This document shows, in pieces, positions 9,105 through 17,203 of a DNA stretch of 64,000 nt. The notes under the pieces were generated by a model. That model was not told the origin of the DNA. It did not search any database and saw nothing but the letters and a program-made list of their open reading frames with translations. Each line of letters starts with the position of its first letter. Within the stretch, counting starts at the first letter, position 1. The stretch covers positions 266,944 through 330,943 of the forward strand of contig JAFSMO010000074.1 of NCBI GenBank assembly GCA_017447865.1. Direction: 5' to 3'. Both the position numbers and the translations under genes were made by a program. The stretch is from Thermoguttaceae bacterium (GTDB lineage Bacteria; Planctomycetota; Planctomycetia; Pirellulales; Thermoguttaceae).

Positions 9105-10331
9105 TTAAAACGCCCAGCCACCGTCGCGGAAAATCTCCACTTCGCGGCCGTCGCGGGTCGTGCCTGTGATGCAGAGGTCGGGGGAGCCGATCATGAAGTC
9201 CACGTGGATCATCGAATTGTTGATCCCGCGCTCGCTGCACTCGTCCATCGTCAGGTTTTCAAAGCCTTCGAGGAGATTGCTGAAGCCGCGGCCCAGAGCG
9301 AGGTGGCAGCTGGCGTTTTCGTCGAACAGCGTGTTGAAAAAGAGGATCCCCGTGTTGTTGATCGGCGAATCGAACGGGATCAGCGCGCACTCGCCCAGCT
9401 TGGACGCGCCGTCGTCCATCGCGATCATCTGGCGCAGAAGCTCGACGTTCTTTTCCGCCCCGACTTCCACGGCCCGGCCGCCTTCAAAACGGACCCAGAA
9501 ATTTTCGATCAGCGCCCCCTGGTAGGAGAGCGGCTTGGTCGCGTACACGATCCCTTCCGCCTCGCCGGCCTTCGGCGTCGTGAAGATCTCCTCCGACGGA
9601 ATGTTCGGGTTGAAGAAATTCCCGTTCAGCGTGACCTCGCCGCCGCCGAGGAATTTGCATCCGTCGATCAGCCCCACGGTGAAATCGGTCCCGTTTTTGC
9701 TCGTGTAGTGCAGGGACTTCAGCTTCAGCGCGTTCAGGTAGTCGTAGCGGCGTTTCAGGTTTTGATTATGCTCGGCCCAGTTTTCGAGCGGTTCGCCTTC
9801 CAGCGCGCGGGACGTGGAGAGGATCGCCTTCCAGAGCGCCTCGACCGCCTCGGCTTCCGGCAGGGCCGGGAAGACTTTTTTCGCCCAGGCTTTTCCCGGG
9901 ACGGCCGCGATGCACCACTGGTATTTGTTCTCCATCGCGTCACGGTACGGTTTTATGAGCGGGAACTGATTTTGCCGCGTTTTCGAGATTTTGTCCTGGT
10001 CCGCGCCCGCCAGACCGTCCGGATCTTCCGACTCGATGTAGAGTTTACACGGGAGCTGGTCCACCTGCCACGCCCATTTTTCGAGCTGCCACTTTTCAAG
10101 CGTCGAAAGGGTTTCGAGCGTCTGGTTTTCGTAGTGAAGTTTCGTGACCGGCTGGTGAATCCAGTCCACCAGGACCTTTTTCGCCCCGGCGCGGTAGCAC
10201 TCCTCCACGCACATCGTGACGAATTCCGGCTGGTCCAGGTCGGCGATGATGAGGACTTCCTGCCCCTTTTGAACGTTCAGTCCGCAGCGGGCGAGAAGTT
10301 CTGCGTACTTTTGAAGAGTTTGTGAGTTCAT
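9105..10331 (-). CDS. M29-family aminopeptidase (AmpS/PepS type)
   Basis: Cytoplasmic dinuclear-metal aminopeptidase releasing N-terminal residues from peptides. 408 residues, the usual M29 length. Metal-ligand segments in order: NPNIPSEEIFTTP, GECALIP, NASCHLALGRGF and MIHVDFMIG. They supply the expected Glu, Glu, His, and His/Asp ligands. The family Tyr seven residues after the third-segment His appears as Phe (HLALGRGF), which is unusual. The gene lies between the MITE-like repeat and a 19-nt hairpin repeat and looks monocistronic. Confidence 0.85.
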   Translation of the reverse strand: MNSQTLQKYAELLARCGLNVQKGQEVLIIADLDQPEFVTMCVEECYRAGAKKVLVDWIHQPVTKLHYENQTLETLSTLEKWQLEKWAWQVDQLPCKLYIESEDPDGLAGADQDKISKTRQNQFPLIKPYRDAMENKYQWCIAAVPGKAWAKKVFPALPEAEAVEALWKAILSTSRALEGEPLENWAEHNQNLKRRYDYLNALKLKSLHYTSKNGTDFTVGLIDGCKFLGGGEVTLNGNFFNPNIPSEEIFTTPKAGEAEGIVYATKPLSYQGALIENFWVRFEGGRAVEVGAEKNVELLRQMIAMDDGASKLGECALIPFDSPINNTGILFFNTLFDENASCHLALGRGFSNLLEGFENLTMDECSERGINNSMIHVDFMIGSPDLCITGTTRDGREVEIFRDGGWAF

Positions 10332-10362
10332 GATGTGGGTTCTTGGGTTAAATTTTAAGGAG

Positions 10363-10381
10363 ACGACGCTGGAAGCGTCGT
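10363..10381. repeat. 19-nt ACGACGC hairpin repeat, copy 2
   Basis: ACGACGCTGGAAGCGTCGT followed by CCCCGTA, identical to the copy at 3801. It lies between the GH20-like gene end and the M29 gene start. Confidence 0.7.
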
Positions 10382-10392
10382 CCCCGTATTAA

Positions 10393-11400
10393 TTACTTCA
10401 GCGCTTCTTTCGCGGCTTTGACCTGCGCGACGGCTTTCAGGTGGTGCTCAAGGCGCTCTTCGGTCGTTGGATGCCACGGCGTTTGGAGGAAGCCCTTGAG
10501 GTGCTCCTTCGAGAGGTTCTTCATGCAGAACTCGACCGTACCGCCGAAGTTCACGTCATTGGACCAGTTCGAGGCGGTCGGGACCTGATCGAAGCCCGCT
10601 TTGTCGAGGTCGAGGTAGGTCTGAACGTAATTGCTCTTTTCCGGGTCGAAACTCGCACCGTAGTACCAGTTGCTCTGAAGCACGCACTTCGGCATTCGCT
10701 GAAGGAACGCTTCTTTGTGATTCCAGCAGTAGTCCGACCAGATCCACGGGCGGACGTTCTGCTTGTTCACCGTATCGACGAAGAAGAGGAAGTCGTGCCA
10801 CCACAGTTCACCCTGGCGGATCACGACGTAATCGAGCGTGCGCTGATGCTCGGCCGTTTCCTCGTCGTAGCCGAGATGCAAGAAGCGCGGCGTTTCGAAA
10901 ATCTCGCAGACTTCCTGGATCAGGTCGGTGCAGACCTCGTAGTATTTCTGCGTCGAAAGCATCCGGGAGTAGTCGCCGAGCCATATATCATGGCAGGCCG
11001 AGAAATTGAGCTTCGGGATCGGCTCGAGCCCCATTGAGCGCAGGCGTTTGAGTTCTTTCTGGAGCTTTTCGATGCTCCATGAGCCCTCGATCGCCAGTTC
11101 CGGGTGGCTCTTGTACTGGATCCCTTCACCCAGGTCGATCACGATGAGGTTCATCCCGGCGGCCTGCATTTCGTTCGTGACTTTTTCCCAGACCGCGTCG
11201 TTGCAGAGCAGTTTATCCGTCTTGGGAGTGTAGGCGGTCGGGACGTCCCCCCACATGTTGTAGCCGAGGTGCATCAGATTGCCCCAGATGAATTTCCCTT
11301 CTTTGGCGGGTTCCGCGGCCATGGAGGTCAGATTCGTGAACGCGCCGGCAGCGAGAACGGAGGCGGCGCCGGTTTTGAGGAAACTTCTGCGGTTAAGCAT
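10393..11400 (-). CDS. Tat-secreted GH20-like (beta/alpha)8 protein, paralogue 1
   Basis: 335 residues. The twin-arginine signal NRRSFLKTGAASVLAAG directs folded export. The mature part has a TIM-barrel-like sequence with ELKRLRSMGLEPIPKLNFSA and HLGYDEETAEHQ. The Asp-Glu pair sits as in the catalytic motif of GH20 hexosaminidases. WIWSDYCWNH and QSNWYYG follow near the C-terminus. Assignment to GH20 is by this motif only, and the protein is shorter than classical enzymes. It is one of three tandem paralogues, and its own promoter lies at 11451-11479. The Shine-Dalgarno AAGGAG precedes the start. Confidence 0.65.
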   Translation of the reverse strand: MLNRRSFLKTGAASVLAAGAFTNLTSMAAEPAKEGKFIWGNLMHLGYNMWGDVPTAYTPKTDKLLCNDAVWEKVTNEMQAAGMNLIVIDLGEGIQYKSHPELAIEGSWSIEKLQKELKRLRSMGLEPIPKLNFSACHDIWLGDYSRMLSTQKYYEVCTDLIQEVCEIFETPRFLHLGYDEETAEHQRTLDYVVIRQGELWWHDFLFFVDTVNKQNVRPWIWSDYCWNHKEAFLQRMPKCVLQSNWYYGASFDPEKSNYVQTYLDLDKAGFDQVPTASNWSNDVNFGGTVEFCMKNLSKEHLKGFLQTPWHPTTEERLEHHLKAVAQVKAAKEALK

Positions 11401-11450
11401 GATTTGCTCCTTGAGTTAGAGAAAAAAGGCAGGAAATTGGATCGATTTCA

Positions 11451-11479
11451 ATTTTAGCACGCGGGCCGTGCACTGTCAA
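11451..11479 (-). promoter_or_regulatory. Promoter of GH20-like paralogue 1
   Basis: On the minus strand: TTGACA, 17-bp spacer, TAAAAT, about 50 bp before the start. The spacer contains GCACGGCCCGCGTGC, shared with the promoter of paralogue 2. Confidence 0.7.
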
Positions 11480-11544
11480 GGGGGCGCAAAGTCCCCCAGG
11501 CACGGCCTCCAGCGTGAAAAATGAGCAGTCAGTGAACGCTTCGC

Positions 11545-12576
11545 TCAGTTCAGCTTCTCCTTCGCGGCTTTCACCTGCGCTATTGCTTTCAGGTGGTGTT
11601 CCGTGAAATTGGACGTCGTCGCGTGCCACGGCGTCTGGAGGAAGCCCTTGAGGTGCTCCTTCGAAAGGTTCTTCGTGCAGAACTCGACCGTCCCCTCGAA
11701 GTTCACGTCGTTGGACCAGTTCGAGCCGGTCGGGACCTGATCAAAGCCCGCTTTGTCGAAGTCGATGTACGTCTGGACCCGCTTCGCGGTGAACTCGCTG
11801 GTGGTCTTGAGCTTTTCAATGTCGAATTCCGCGCCGTAGTACCAGTTGCTCTGGAGGACGCACTTCGGCATGCGCTTCATGAAATCTTCGTCGTGGTGCC
11901 AGTAGAAGTCGGACCAGATCCACGGCCGGACGTTCTGTTTGTTCACCGTATCGACGAAGAAGAGGAAGTCGTGCCACCACAGTTCACCCTGGCGGATCAC
12001 GACGTACTCGTAGCTGCGCTGGTGATCGGCCGTTTCTTCGTCGTAGCCGAGATGGAAGAAGCGCGGCGTGTCGAAGATCTCGCAGACCTCTTTGATCAGG
12101 TCGGTGCAGACTTCGTAATATTTCTGCGTCGAAAGCATCCGGGAATACTCACCGAGCCAGGTGTCGTGGCAAGCCGAGAAGTTGAGCTTCGGAATCGGCT
12201 CGATCCCCATTGAGCGCAGGCGTTTCAGCTCTTTCTGGAGTTTTTCGATGCTCCAGGAGCCTTGGATCGCCAGTTCCGGGTGGCTCTTGTACTGGATCCC
12301 TTCGCCCAGGTCGATCAGGAGGAGGTTCAGACCGGCGGCCTGCATTTCGTTCGTGAGTTTCTCCCATAAAGCGTCTTCGCAGAGCAGTTTATTCGTCTTG
12401 GGAGTGTAGGCGGTCGTGGAGTCGCCCCACATGTTGTGGCCGAGGTTGAGCATGTTGCCCCAGATGAATTGACCTTCTTTGGTGGGTTCGGCGGCCATGG
12501 AGACCAGGTTCGTAAACGCGCCGGCGGCGAGAACGGAAGCGGCGCCGGTTTTAAGGAAAGTTCTGCGGTTAAGCAT
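11545..12576 (-). CDS. Tat-secreted GH20-like protein, paralogue 2
   Basis: 343 residues with the same design as its neighbours: Tat signal NRRTFLKTGAASVLAAG, then KLNFSACHDTWLGEYSRML, HLGYDEETADHQ and WIWSDFYWHHDEDF. It has a small insertion (EKLKTTSEFTAKRVQ) where paralogues 1 and 3 have a shorter loop. The high identity of the signal peptide and core to paralogue 1 indicates recent tandem duplication. Loop differences suggest altered substrate preference. Its own promoter lies at 12628-12656, so the array is probably not one transcript. Confidence 0.65.
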   Translation of the reverse strand: MLNRRTFLKTGAASVLAAGAFTNLVSMAAEPTKEGQFIWGNMLNLGHNMWGDSTTAYTPKTNKLLCEDALWEKLTNEMQAAGLNLLLIDLGEGIQYKSHPELAIQGSWSIEKLQKELKRLRSMGIEPIPKLNFSACHDTWLGEYSRMLSTQKYYEVCTDLIKEVCEIFDTPRFFHLGYDEETADHQRSYEYVVIRQGELWWHDFLFFVDTVNKQNVRPWIWSDFYWHHDEDFMKRMPKCVLQSNWYYGAEFDIEKLKTTSEFTAKRVQTYIDFDKAGFDQVPTGSNWSNDVNFEGTVEFCTKNLSKEHLKGFLQTPWHATTSNFTEHHLKAIAQVKAAKEKLN

Positions 12577-12627
12577 GGATTTGCTCCTTGGGTTAGAGAA
12601 AAAAGGCAGGGAAATGGATCAATTTCA

Positions 12628-12656
12628 ATTTTAGCACGCGGGCCGTGCACTGTCAA
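12628..12656 (-). promoter_or_regulatory. Promoter of GH20-like paralogue 2
   Basis: TTGACA, 17-bp spacer, TAAAAT on the minus strand. Its sequence is almost identical to the promoter of paralogue 1, so the duplication included the regulatory region. Confidence 0.7.
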
Positions 12657-12687
12657 GGGGGCAGGCACGGCCTGGAGGTGCGCTCTT

Positions 12688-13704
12688 TTACTTCGTTCCT
12701 TCCAGTTTTTCCTTCGCGGCCTTCACCTGCGCGACCGCGGTCAACTGGCGGTCAAGGAATTCTTCGGTCGTCGCCTTCCAGGCCGTCTGGAGGAAGCCTT
12801 TCAGCAGTTCCGGCGAGAGATTCTTCGAGCAGAACTCGACCGTCCCTTCGAAGTTCTCGTCGTTGTTCCAGTTCGAGCCGGTCGGGACCTGATCGTACCC
12901 CGCCTTGTCGAGGTCGAGGTACGCCTGCACGTACTTGCTCTGCGTGGGGTCAAAGGATCTGCTGTAGTACCAGTTGCTCTGAAGGACGCACTTCGGCATC
13001 CGCTTGTAAAATTCCTCTTTGTGGTCCCAGCAGTAGTCGGACCAGATCCACGGGCGGACGTTCTGTTTGTTGACCTGCTCAACGAAGTAGAGGAAGTCGT
13101 GCCACCACAGCTCGCCCTGACGGATCACGACGTACTCGTAGGTGCTCTGATGGCGGGCCGTTTCTTCGTCCATGCCGAGATGGAAGAAGCGCGGCGTGTC
13201 GAAGATCTCGCAGACTTCCTGGATCAGATCGGCGCAGACTTCGTAGTATTTTTGCGTCGAGACCATGTGCGAATACTCGCCGAGCCAAACGTCGTGGCAC
13301 GCCGAGAAGTTGAGCTTCGGGATCGGTTCAATGCCGATGGAACGCAGGCGTTTCAGCTCTTTCTGGAGCTTCTCGATGCTCCACGAGCCGTTGACGGCCA
13401 GTTCCGGGTGGCTCTTGTACTGAACGCCTTCGCCCAGGTCGATGACCAGCAGGTTCATCCCGACGGCCTGCATTTCGTTCGTGATCTTCTCCCAGACCGC
13501 GTCGTCGCAGACCAGTTTGCCGGTTTTGGGAACGAGGGCCGATGGCGCGTCGCCCCACATATTACGGCCGAGGTGCAGCAGATTGCCCCAGATGAATTTC
13601 CCTTCTTTGGTGGGTTCGGCGGCCATTGAGACCAGGTTCGTGAACGTGCCGGCAGCGAGGACGGAGGCGGCGCCGGTTTTGAGGAATGTACGGCGGGAAA
13701 GCAT
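12688..13704 (-). CDS. Tat-secreted GH20-like protein, paralogue 3
   Basis: 338 residues; Tat signal SRRTFLKTGAASVLAAG, then HLGMDEETARHQ (Met replaces Tyr next to the Asp-Glu pair) and WIWSDYCWDHKEEF. It is the most diverged of the three in loops and promoter. It still shares the same layout, including PTGSNWNNDENFEGTVEFC near the C-terminus. It is upstream-most on the minus strand. Function as a secreted glycosidase is inferred from the Asp-Glu motif and Tat export. Confidence 0.65.
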   Translation of the reverse strand: MLSRRTFLKTGAASVLAAGTFTNLVSMAAEPTKEGKFIWGNLLHLGRNMWGDAPSALVPKTGKLVCDDAVWEKITNEMQAVGMNLLVIDLGEGVQYKSHPELAVNGSWSIEKLQKELKRLRSIGIEPIPKLNFSACHDVWLGEYSHMVSTQKYYEVCADLIQEVCEIFDTPRFFHLGMDEETARHQSTYEYVVIRQGELWWHDFLYFVEQVNKQNVRPWIWSDYCWDHKEEFYKRMPKCVLQSNWYYSRSFDPTQSKYVQAYLDLDKAGYDQVPTGSNWNNDENFEGTVEFCSKNLSPELLKGFLQTAWKATTEEFLDRQLTAVAQVKAAKEKLEGTK

Positions 13705-13755
13705 GGTTGACTCCTTGGGTTAAAGAAAAAAGGCTGGAAAATGGATCAGACGTTT

Positions 13756-13784
13756 ATTTTAGACCAAAGCAAAAGAAATTGCAA
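13756..13784 (-). promoter_or_regulatory. Promoter of GH20-like paralogue 3
   Basis: TTGCAA, 17-bp spacer, TAAAAT on the minus strand. The spacer sequence is unrelated to those of paralogues 1 and 2. Confidence 0.6.
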
Positions 13785-13803
13785 GGGGGGGCAGGACTTA
13801 ATA

Positions 13804-13850
13804 CGGAGGGACGGCGGCTCGCCGTCCGCGGCCGGCCCGGCCGCAAAAAC
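13804..13850. repeat. GGCCGGCC palindromic repeat, copy 2
   Basis: CGGAGGGACGGCGGCTCGCC at the left end and GGCCCGGCCGCAAAAA at the right. This is the reverse complement of the copy at 3749-3795, with a few substitutions. It lies between the LRR gene end and the promoter of paralogue 3. Confidence 0.6.
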
Positions 13851-13862
13851 TGCGGGTTTTCT

Positions 13863-14654
13863 CTATTTGGCCTCAAAGGGGATTTTATTTTCTTTGGCGT
13901 ATTTTTCCACCGTGGCCCCTGCTGGCGCATGGATCGTCAGGTTCGGGCAATGGTTGAACGCTTCGCTTCCAATTTCTGTCACTCCTTCCGGGATCTCGAC
14001 GGAGGTCAATGCATCGCAGAAAAGAAACGCCGCCTCGTCAATCTCCGTCACGCCTTCAGGAATGACGACAGACGTCAGGAATTTACTGCCGCCGAACGCA
14101 TACTCGTTGATTTTCGTCACACCGTCCGGGATACGGTATTCTCCTACAGCGCCGTGACATTCGAGCAAAATCTTGCCGTCTTTGGTCAGCAGACCGGCTC
14201 CAGCGCTCTTGAAATAAGGATGAGTGGGAGAGATCGTCCATTCCTTTAACGAATAGCAAAAATGAAACGCGTGGTCCCTGATTTCCCGGACACTATCGGG
14301 AATATTGATGGAGGTCAAAGCGTCGCAGGAATCAAACGCCCCCCATCCAATTTCCGTTACGCCCTCGGGAAGGACGACGGAGGTTAATTCCGTGCAACCC
14401 GCGAATACATGATCTCCGATCTTCGTCACGCCCTCGGGAATAACGACGGTTTTGATGGAATCGCACGTCAGGAACGCACCCGCTCCGATTTCCGTCGTCC
14501 CTTTGGGAATGACGACGTGGGTTTCCTTGCCGATGAATTTGGTGATTTTTGTCCCCTCCCACTCAAAGGAGGCACGACGGATGTGGCCCAAGACCAGGAA
14601 GGCCAGGATCAGCAAAGCCAAACAGCAGAGCAGCAGGGTCCAAAAACGGGACAT
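13863..14654 (-). CDS. Membrane-anchored BspA-type leucine-rich repeat protein
   Basis: 263 residues from ATG 14654, chosen for TAAGGAGATCAATTCC just upstream; an open frame continues further 5' into repeat sequence. Residues 4-24 (FWTLLLCCLALLILAFLVLG) form an N-terminal membrane anchor. The rest consists of LRR_5 (BspA/TpLRR) repeats of ~23 residues with the consensus VVIPEGVTEIGxxAFxxC, seen at least six times. Such proteins are usually surface-exposed binders. The repeats are unusually uniform, so copy number may vary between strains. Confidence 0.8.
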   Translation of the reverse strand: MSRFWTLLLCCLALLILAFLVLGHIRRASFEWEGTKITKFIGKETHVVIPKGTTEIGAGAFLTCDSIKTVVIPEGVTKIGDHVFAGCTELTSVVLPEGVTEIGWGAFDSCDALTSINIPDSVREIRDHAFHFCYSLKEWTISPTHPYFKSAGAGLLTKDGKILLECHGAVGEYRIPDGVTKINEYAFGGSKFLTSVVIPEGVTEIDEAAFLFCDALTSVEIPEGVTEIGSEAFNHCPNLTIHAPAGATVEKYAKENKIPFEAK

Positions 14655-14675
14655 GGAATTGATCTCCTTATAGCG

Positions 14676-14694
14676 ACGACGTTGAAAGCGTCGT
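14676..14694. repeat. 19-nt ACGACG hairpin repeat, copy 3
   Basis: ACGACGTTGAAAGCGTCGT, a variant of the family with a G-T pair in the stem. It directly joins the GC-rich palindromic repeat at 14692. Confidence 0.6.
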
Positions 14695-14812
14695 TTAAAG
14701 GCCCCCTCACAGAGGGGGCTGGCTCGCACAGCGAGACTGGGGGAGTCGGGTGGCCGCGTCTTTTAACTCCCCCCGGCCCTTCGGGCCACCCCCCTCGAAG
14801 AGGGAGGCTTTT
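14692..14812. repeat. GC-rich palindromic dispersed repeat, copy 2
   Basis: Contains CTGGCTCGCACAGCGAGACT and GGCCCTTCGGGCC between inverted ends (AAAGGCCCCCTC / GAGGGAGGCTTTT). It is homologous to 845-975 in the opposite orientation. It separates the LRR gene from the alcohol dehydrogenase gene. Confidence 0.7.
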
Positions 14813-14844
14813 CGGGGCCATGACTGGCCCCGCTCGCCAGGTTT

Positions 14845-16002
14845 TTACTTCGCGCAGAGTTTCAGAATCTCGCAGATCTCGTGCGCACCGATCGCGCACT
14901 CGGTGATTTTCGTGCCGCGGCGCTCAAACACGAGGACGATCTTCTCGATCACTTCGTCCGTCACGCCGTACGCACTGCGGGAAGCGTCGCAGCCGACCGA
15001 TTTGAAGAATTCCACGGTCTTTTCAATGGCGGCGTCAATGACCGCGTCTTTGTCGTCTCCGCGGATCCCCCACACACGGTCGGCGTACTGGAGGAGCTTC
15101 GCCTCCTTCTCGCGGCGCAGGTACTTCCAAAGGGCGGGCATGACCAGCGCCAGCGTTTTGCCGTGGTCCGTGCCGGTGAAGGCGGTGATTTCGTGCCCGA
15201 TGGCGTGCGTGCCCCAGTCCTCCACGACGCCTTTGGCCAGCCAGCCGTTCAGGCCCACCGTGGCGGCCCACATCAGATTCGCGCGGACGTCGTAATTTTT
15301 CGGGTCGGAAAGCGCTTTCGGGCCTTCCTCAATGAGCGTGAGCAAAACGCCCTCCGCCTGACGGTCCTGGATCGGCGTGTTGACCGGCCGGGTCACGTAC
15401 TGCTCGCAGACGTGCACGAAAGTATCGACGATCCCGTTCGCGACCTGACGCTCCGGCAGCGACATGGTGACCTCGGGGTCCAGAATGGAGAATTTCGGGA
15501 AGCTGAGCTGGCTCCAGAACGAGAGCTTTTCGTCCGTCGAGAGACGCGAAACGACGGACCAGCCGTTCATCTCCGAGCCGGTGGCGGGGAGCGTGATGAC
15601 GCAGCCGATCGGGATCTCGTCCGTGACGGGCGTCCCCTTCAGGCAAATGTCCCACGGGTCCTCGGTCGCGGTGTATTTTGCAGCAGCGGCGATGAATTTC
15701 GTCCCGTCCAGCGTGCTTCCGCCCCCGACGGAGAGCAGGAAATCGACCCCTTCTGACTTGCAAATATCGACCGCCTTCATGCAGGTTTCGTACTTCGGGT
15801 TCGGCTCGATCCCGCCAAACTCAATGACTTTTCGGCCAGCCAGCGCGGCCATGACCTGCTCGTACACGCCATTGCGCTTGATGGAGCCGCCGCCGTAAGT
15901 CATCATGACCCTGGCGTCTGCCGGGACCAGTTCGGCCAGCTTCGCGATTTGGCCTTTTCCAAAAACGACGTTGACCGGATTGCAGTATTGGAAATTCAGC
16001 AT
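14845..16002 (-). CDS. Iron-containing (group III) alcohol dehydrogenase, YqhD/BdhA type
   Basis: 385 residues. Cytoplasmic NAD(P)H-dependent aldehyde/alcohol oxidoreductase. The cofactor loop is SVGGGSTLDGTKF (about residue 93). Metal ligands are expected in DTFVHVCEQY (Asp, His) and DWGTHAIGHEITAFTGTDHG (His, His). GGGS followed by an Asp-containing cofactor loop, and the TLPATGSEMN segment, fit the butanol dehydrogenase / YqhD branch. The Shine-Dalgarno AAGGAGG lies 5 nt before ATG 16002. It is transcribed divergently from the CPBP protease. The physiological substrate cannot be told from sequence. Confidence 0.9.
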   Translation of the reverse strand: MLNFQYCNPVNVVFGKGQIAKLAELVPADARVMMTYGGGSIKRNGVYEQVMAALAGRKVIEFGGIEPNPKYETCMKAVDICKSEGVDFLLSVGGGSTLDGTKFIAAAAKYTATEDPWDICLKGTPVTDEIPIGCVITLPATGSEMNGWSVVSRLSTDEKLSFWSQLSFPKFSILDPEVTMSLPERQVANGIVDTFVHVCEQYVTRPVNTPIQDRQAEGVLLTLIEEGPKALSDPKNYDVRANLMWAATVGLNGWLAKGVVEDWGTHAIGHEITAFTGTDHGKTLALVMPALWKYLRREKEAKLLQYADRVWGIRGDDKDAVIDAAIEKTVEFFKSVGCDASRSAYGVTDEVIEKIVLVFERRGTKITECAIGAHEICEILKLCAK

Positions 16003-16050
16003 GAAAACCTCCTTTTAAGGAATGAGTGACGAAGTAATTCGGGGTCCTTC

Positions 16051-16078
16051 TTGACAAAAACGATTAATACTGTATTAT
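16051..16078 (+). promoter_or_regulatory. Promoter of the CPBP protease gene
   Basis: TTGACA, 16-bp spacer, TATTAT, 74 bp before the ATG. Confidence 0.7.
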
Positions 16079-16151
16079 AAGAAGAGGAATAAAAAAATCA
16101 AGCCCTCACACGGGGACGTTTTCATAAATATTACAAGAAAAGAAAAATAAA

Positions 16152-17090
16152 ATGCTGATCCGCCTCCTCATCCTGTTTCCAGCCGCGGCTTTTCTCCTCA
16201 CGTGGACGTTTTTGGCCATTCGGCTTGCGTCGGGGAAAGGGATTTTGCCGAAGCAGAACCCGCTGCGGCGCGCGCGGTGGCGCGGGGATGCGTGCTTTTT
16301 GATCCTCGGGGCGTTCGTGGCGATCCCGTCTTTCGCGCTGGCGGTCATGATGTTCCTCTCGCCGGAAAACCCGACCGGAAAGTCCACTGGGGATTCGGCC
16401 GAAAAACCGGCCCTGGTGCAGGAAAACGATTCGCAGACCGAACACTCTGCGCTGGTTTTTCTCGAAAAGAATCCCTCACCGCTCAAGTTTTTGTTCATGG
16501 CGTCGTACATCGCGCTGGTGGCACCATTTTTCGAGGAATTCATTTTTCGGCTCATCATTCAGGGCTGGTTCGATGCGCGGGAGCGGGAATTTTTCCGGAA
16601 GCGACGCGGGAACGGCTGGCGCAGTGTGATCCTGGTCGCGCTTCTGTTTTCGTTCATGCACTTTCGAAAGGCCACGCCCACTTACCCCTCGGAACACGCG
16701 CTTGGGGTGCAGTTCGGCACTCTGGCCGTCACGTCGATTCTGGTCCTGGCGTTCAGCATTTGGCTCCTGAAAGGGCCGCTCGGTCTGAACTGGCGGGAAA
16801 TCGGGCTGGATTTCCGGTTCTGGAAGAAGGATTTGTGCCTCGGAGCGTTGGGTTTTGGTGCGGCGGCGGAACTCACGTACTTGATCCAGGGGATTCTGGC
16901 GGCTCCGCTCAAGAATTACTGCGCGCCGGATTTTATCGCGCTGATCCCGATCGCGCTCGTGTTCGGGATCCTGTACTGGCGGACGCGGCGCCTCCTGCCG
17001 GGATTCACCGCCCACGCGATTTTTAACGGGTTTTCGATTTTGCAGCTTTTCGCGCTTTATTTGATGAAGTCAACCAGCCTGACTCTTTGA
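16152..17090 (+). CDS. CPBP-family intramembrane metalloprotease
   Basis: 312 residues, multi-pass membrane protein. The hallmark glutamates are in FFEEFIFRLIIQGW (about residue 125). FSFMHFRKA supplies the second-motif His, and TAHAIFNGFS the third motif (His, Asn). These match the CAAX protease / bacteriocin-processing (Abi) family, whose bacterial members cleave within the membrane or give self-immunity. An N-terminal transmembrane helix (LLILFPAAAFLLTWTFLAI) precedes a polar loop. No bacteriocin gene is adjacent, so the substrate is unknown. It is followed closely by the pfkB-family gene, which has its own promoter. Confidence 0.85.
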   Translation: MLIRLLILFPAAAFLLTWTFLAIRLASGKGILPKQNPLRRARWRGDACFLILGAFVAIPSFALAVMMFLSPENPTGKSTGDSAEKPALVQENDSQTEHSALVFLEKNPSPLKFLFMASYIALVAPFFEEFIFRLIIQGWFDAREREFFRKRRGNGWRSVILVALLFSFMHFRKATPTYPSEHALGVQFGTLAVTSILVLAFSIWLLKGPLGLNWREIGLDFRFWKKDLCLGALGFGAAAELTYLIQGILAAPLKNYCAPDFIALIPIALVFGILYWRTRRLLPGFTAHAIFNGFSILQLFALYLMKSTSLTL

Positions 17091-17119
17091 GGGGGCCTTT
17101 AAATTTTACCGCCCCCCGA

Positions 17120-17147
17120 TTGACTTTCCGCCGATTTCAGTTAAAAT
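17120..17147 (+). promoter_or_regulatory. Promoter of the PfkB-family kinase gene
   Basis: TTGACT, 16-bp spacer ending CAGT, TAAAAT. Confidence 0.65.
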
Positions 17148-17203
17148 ACGCGGAAAGTTTTTATTTTTTCAGACTTTTTCATTTTCAGATTGAGGGAAAA
17201 CTC

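Noticed and set aside
10393..13704. Three GH20-like genes as one operon
   Set aside because: Each has a recognisable -35/-10 pair and 90-140 bp of intergenic sequence, so independent transcription is more likely.
16152..17090. CPBP protease as part of a bacteriocin or abortive-infection locus
   Set aside because: No small peptide precursor, transporter or toxin gene is adjacent; neighbours are a dehydrogenase and a sugar kinase.
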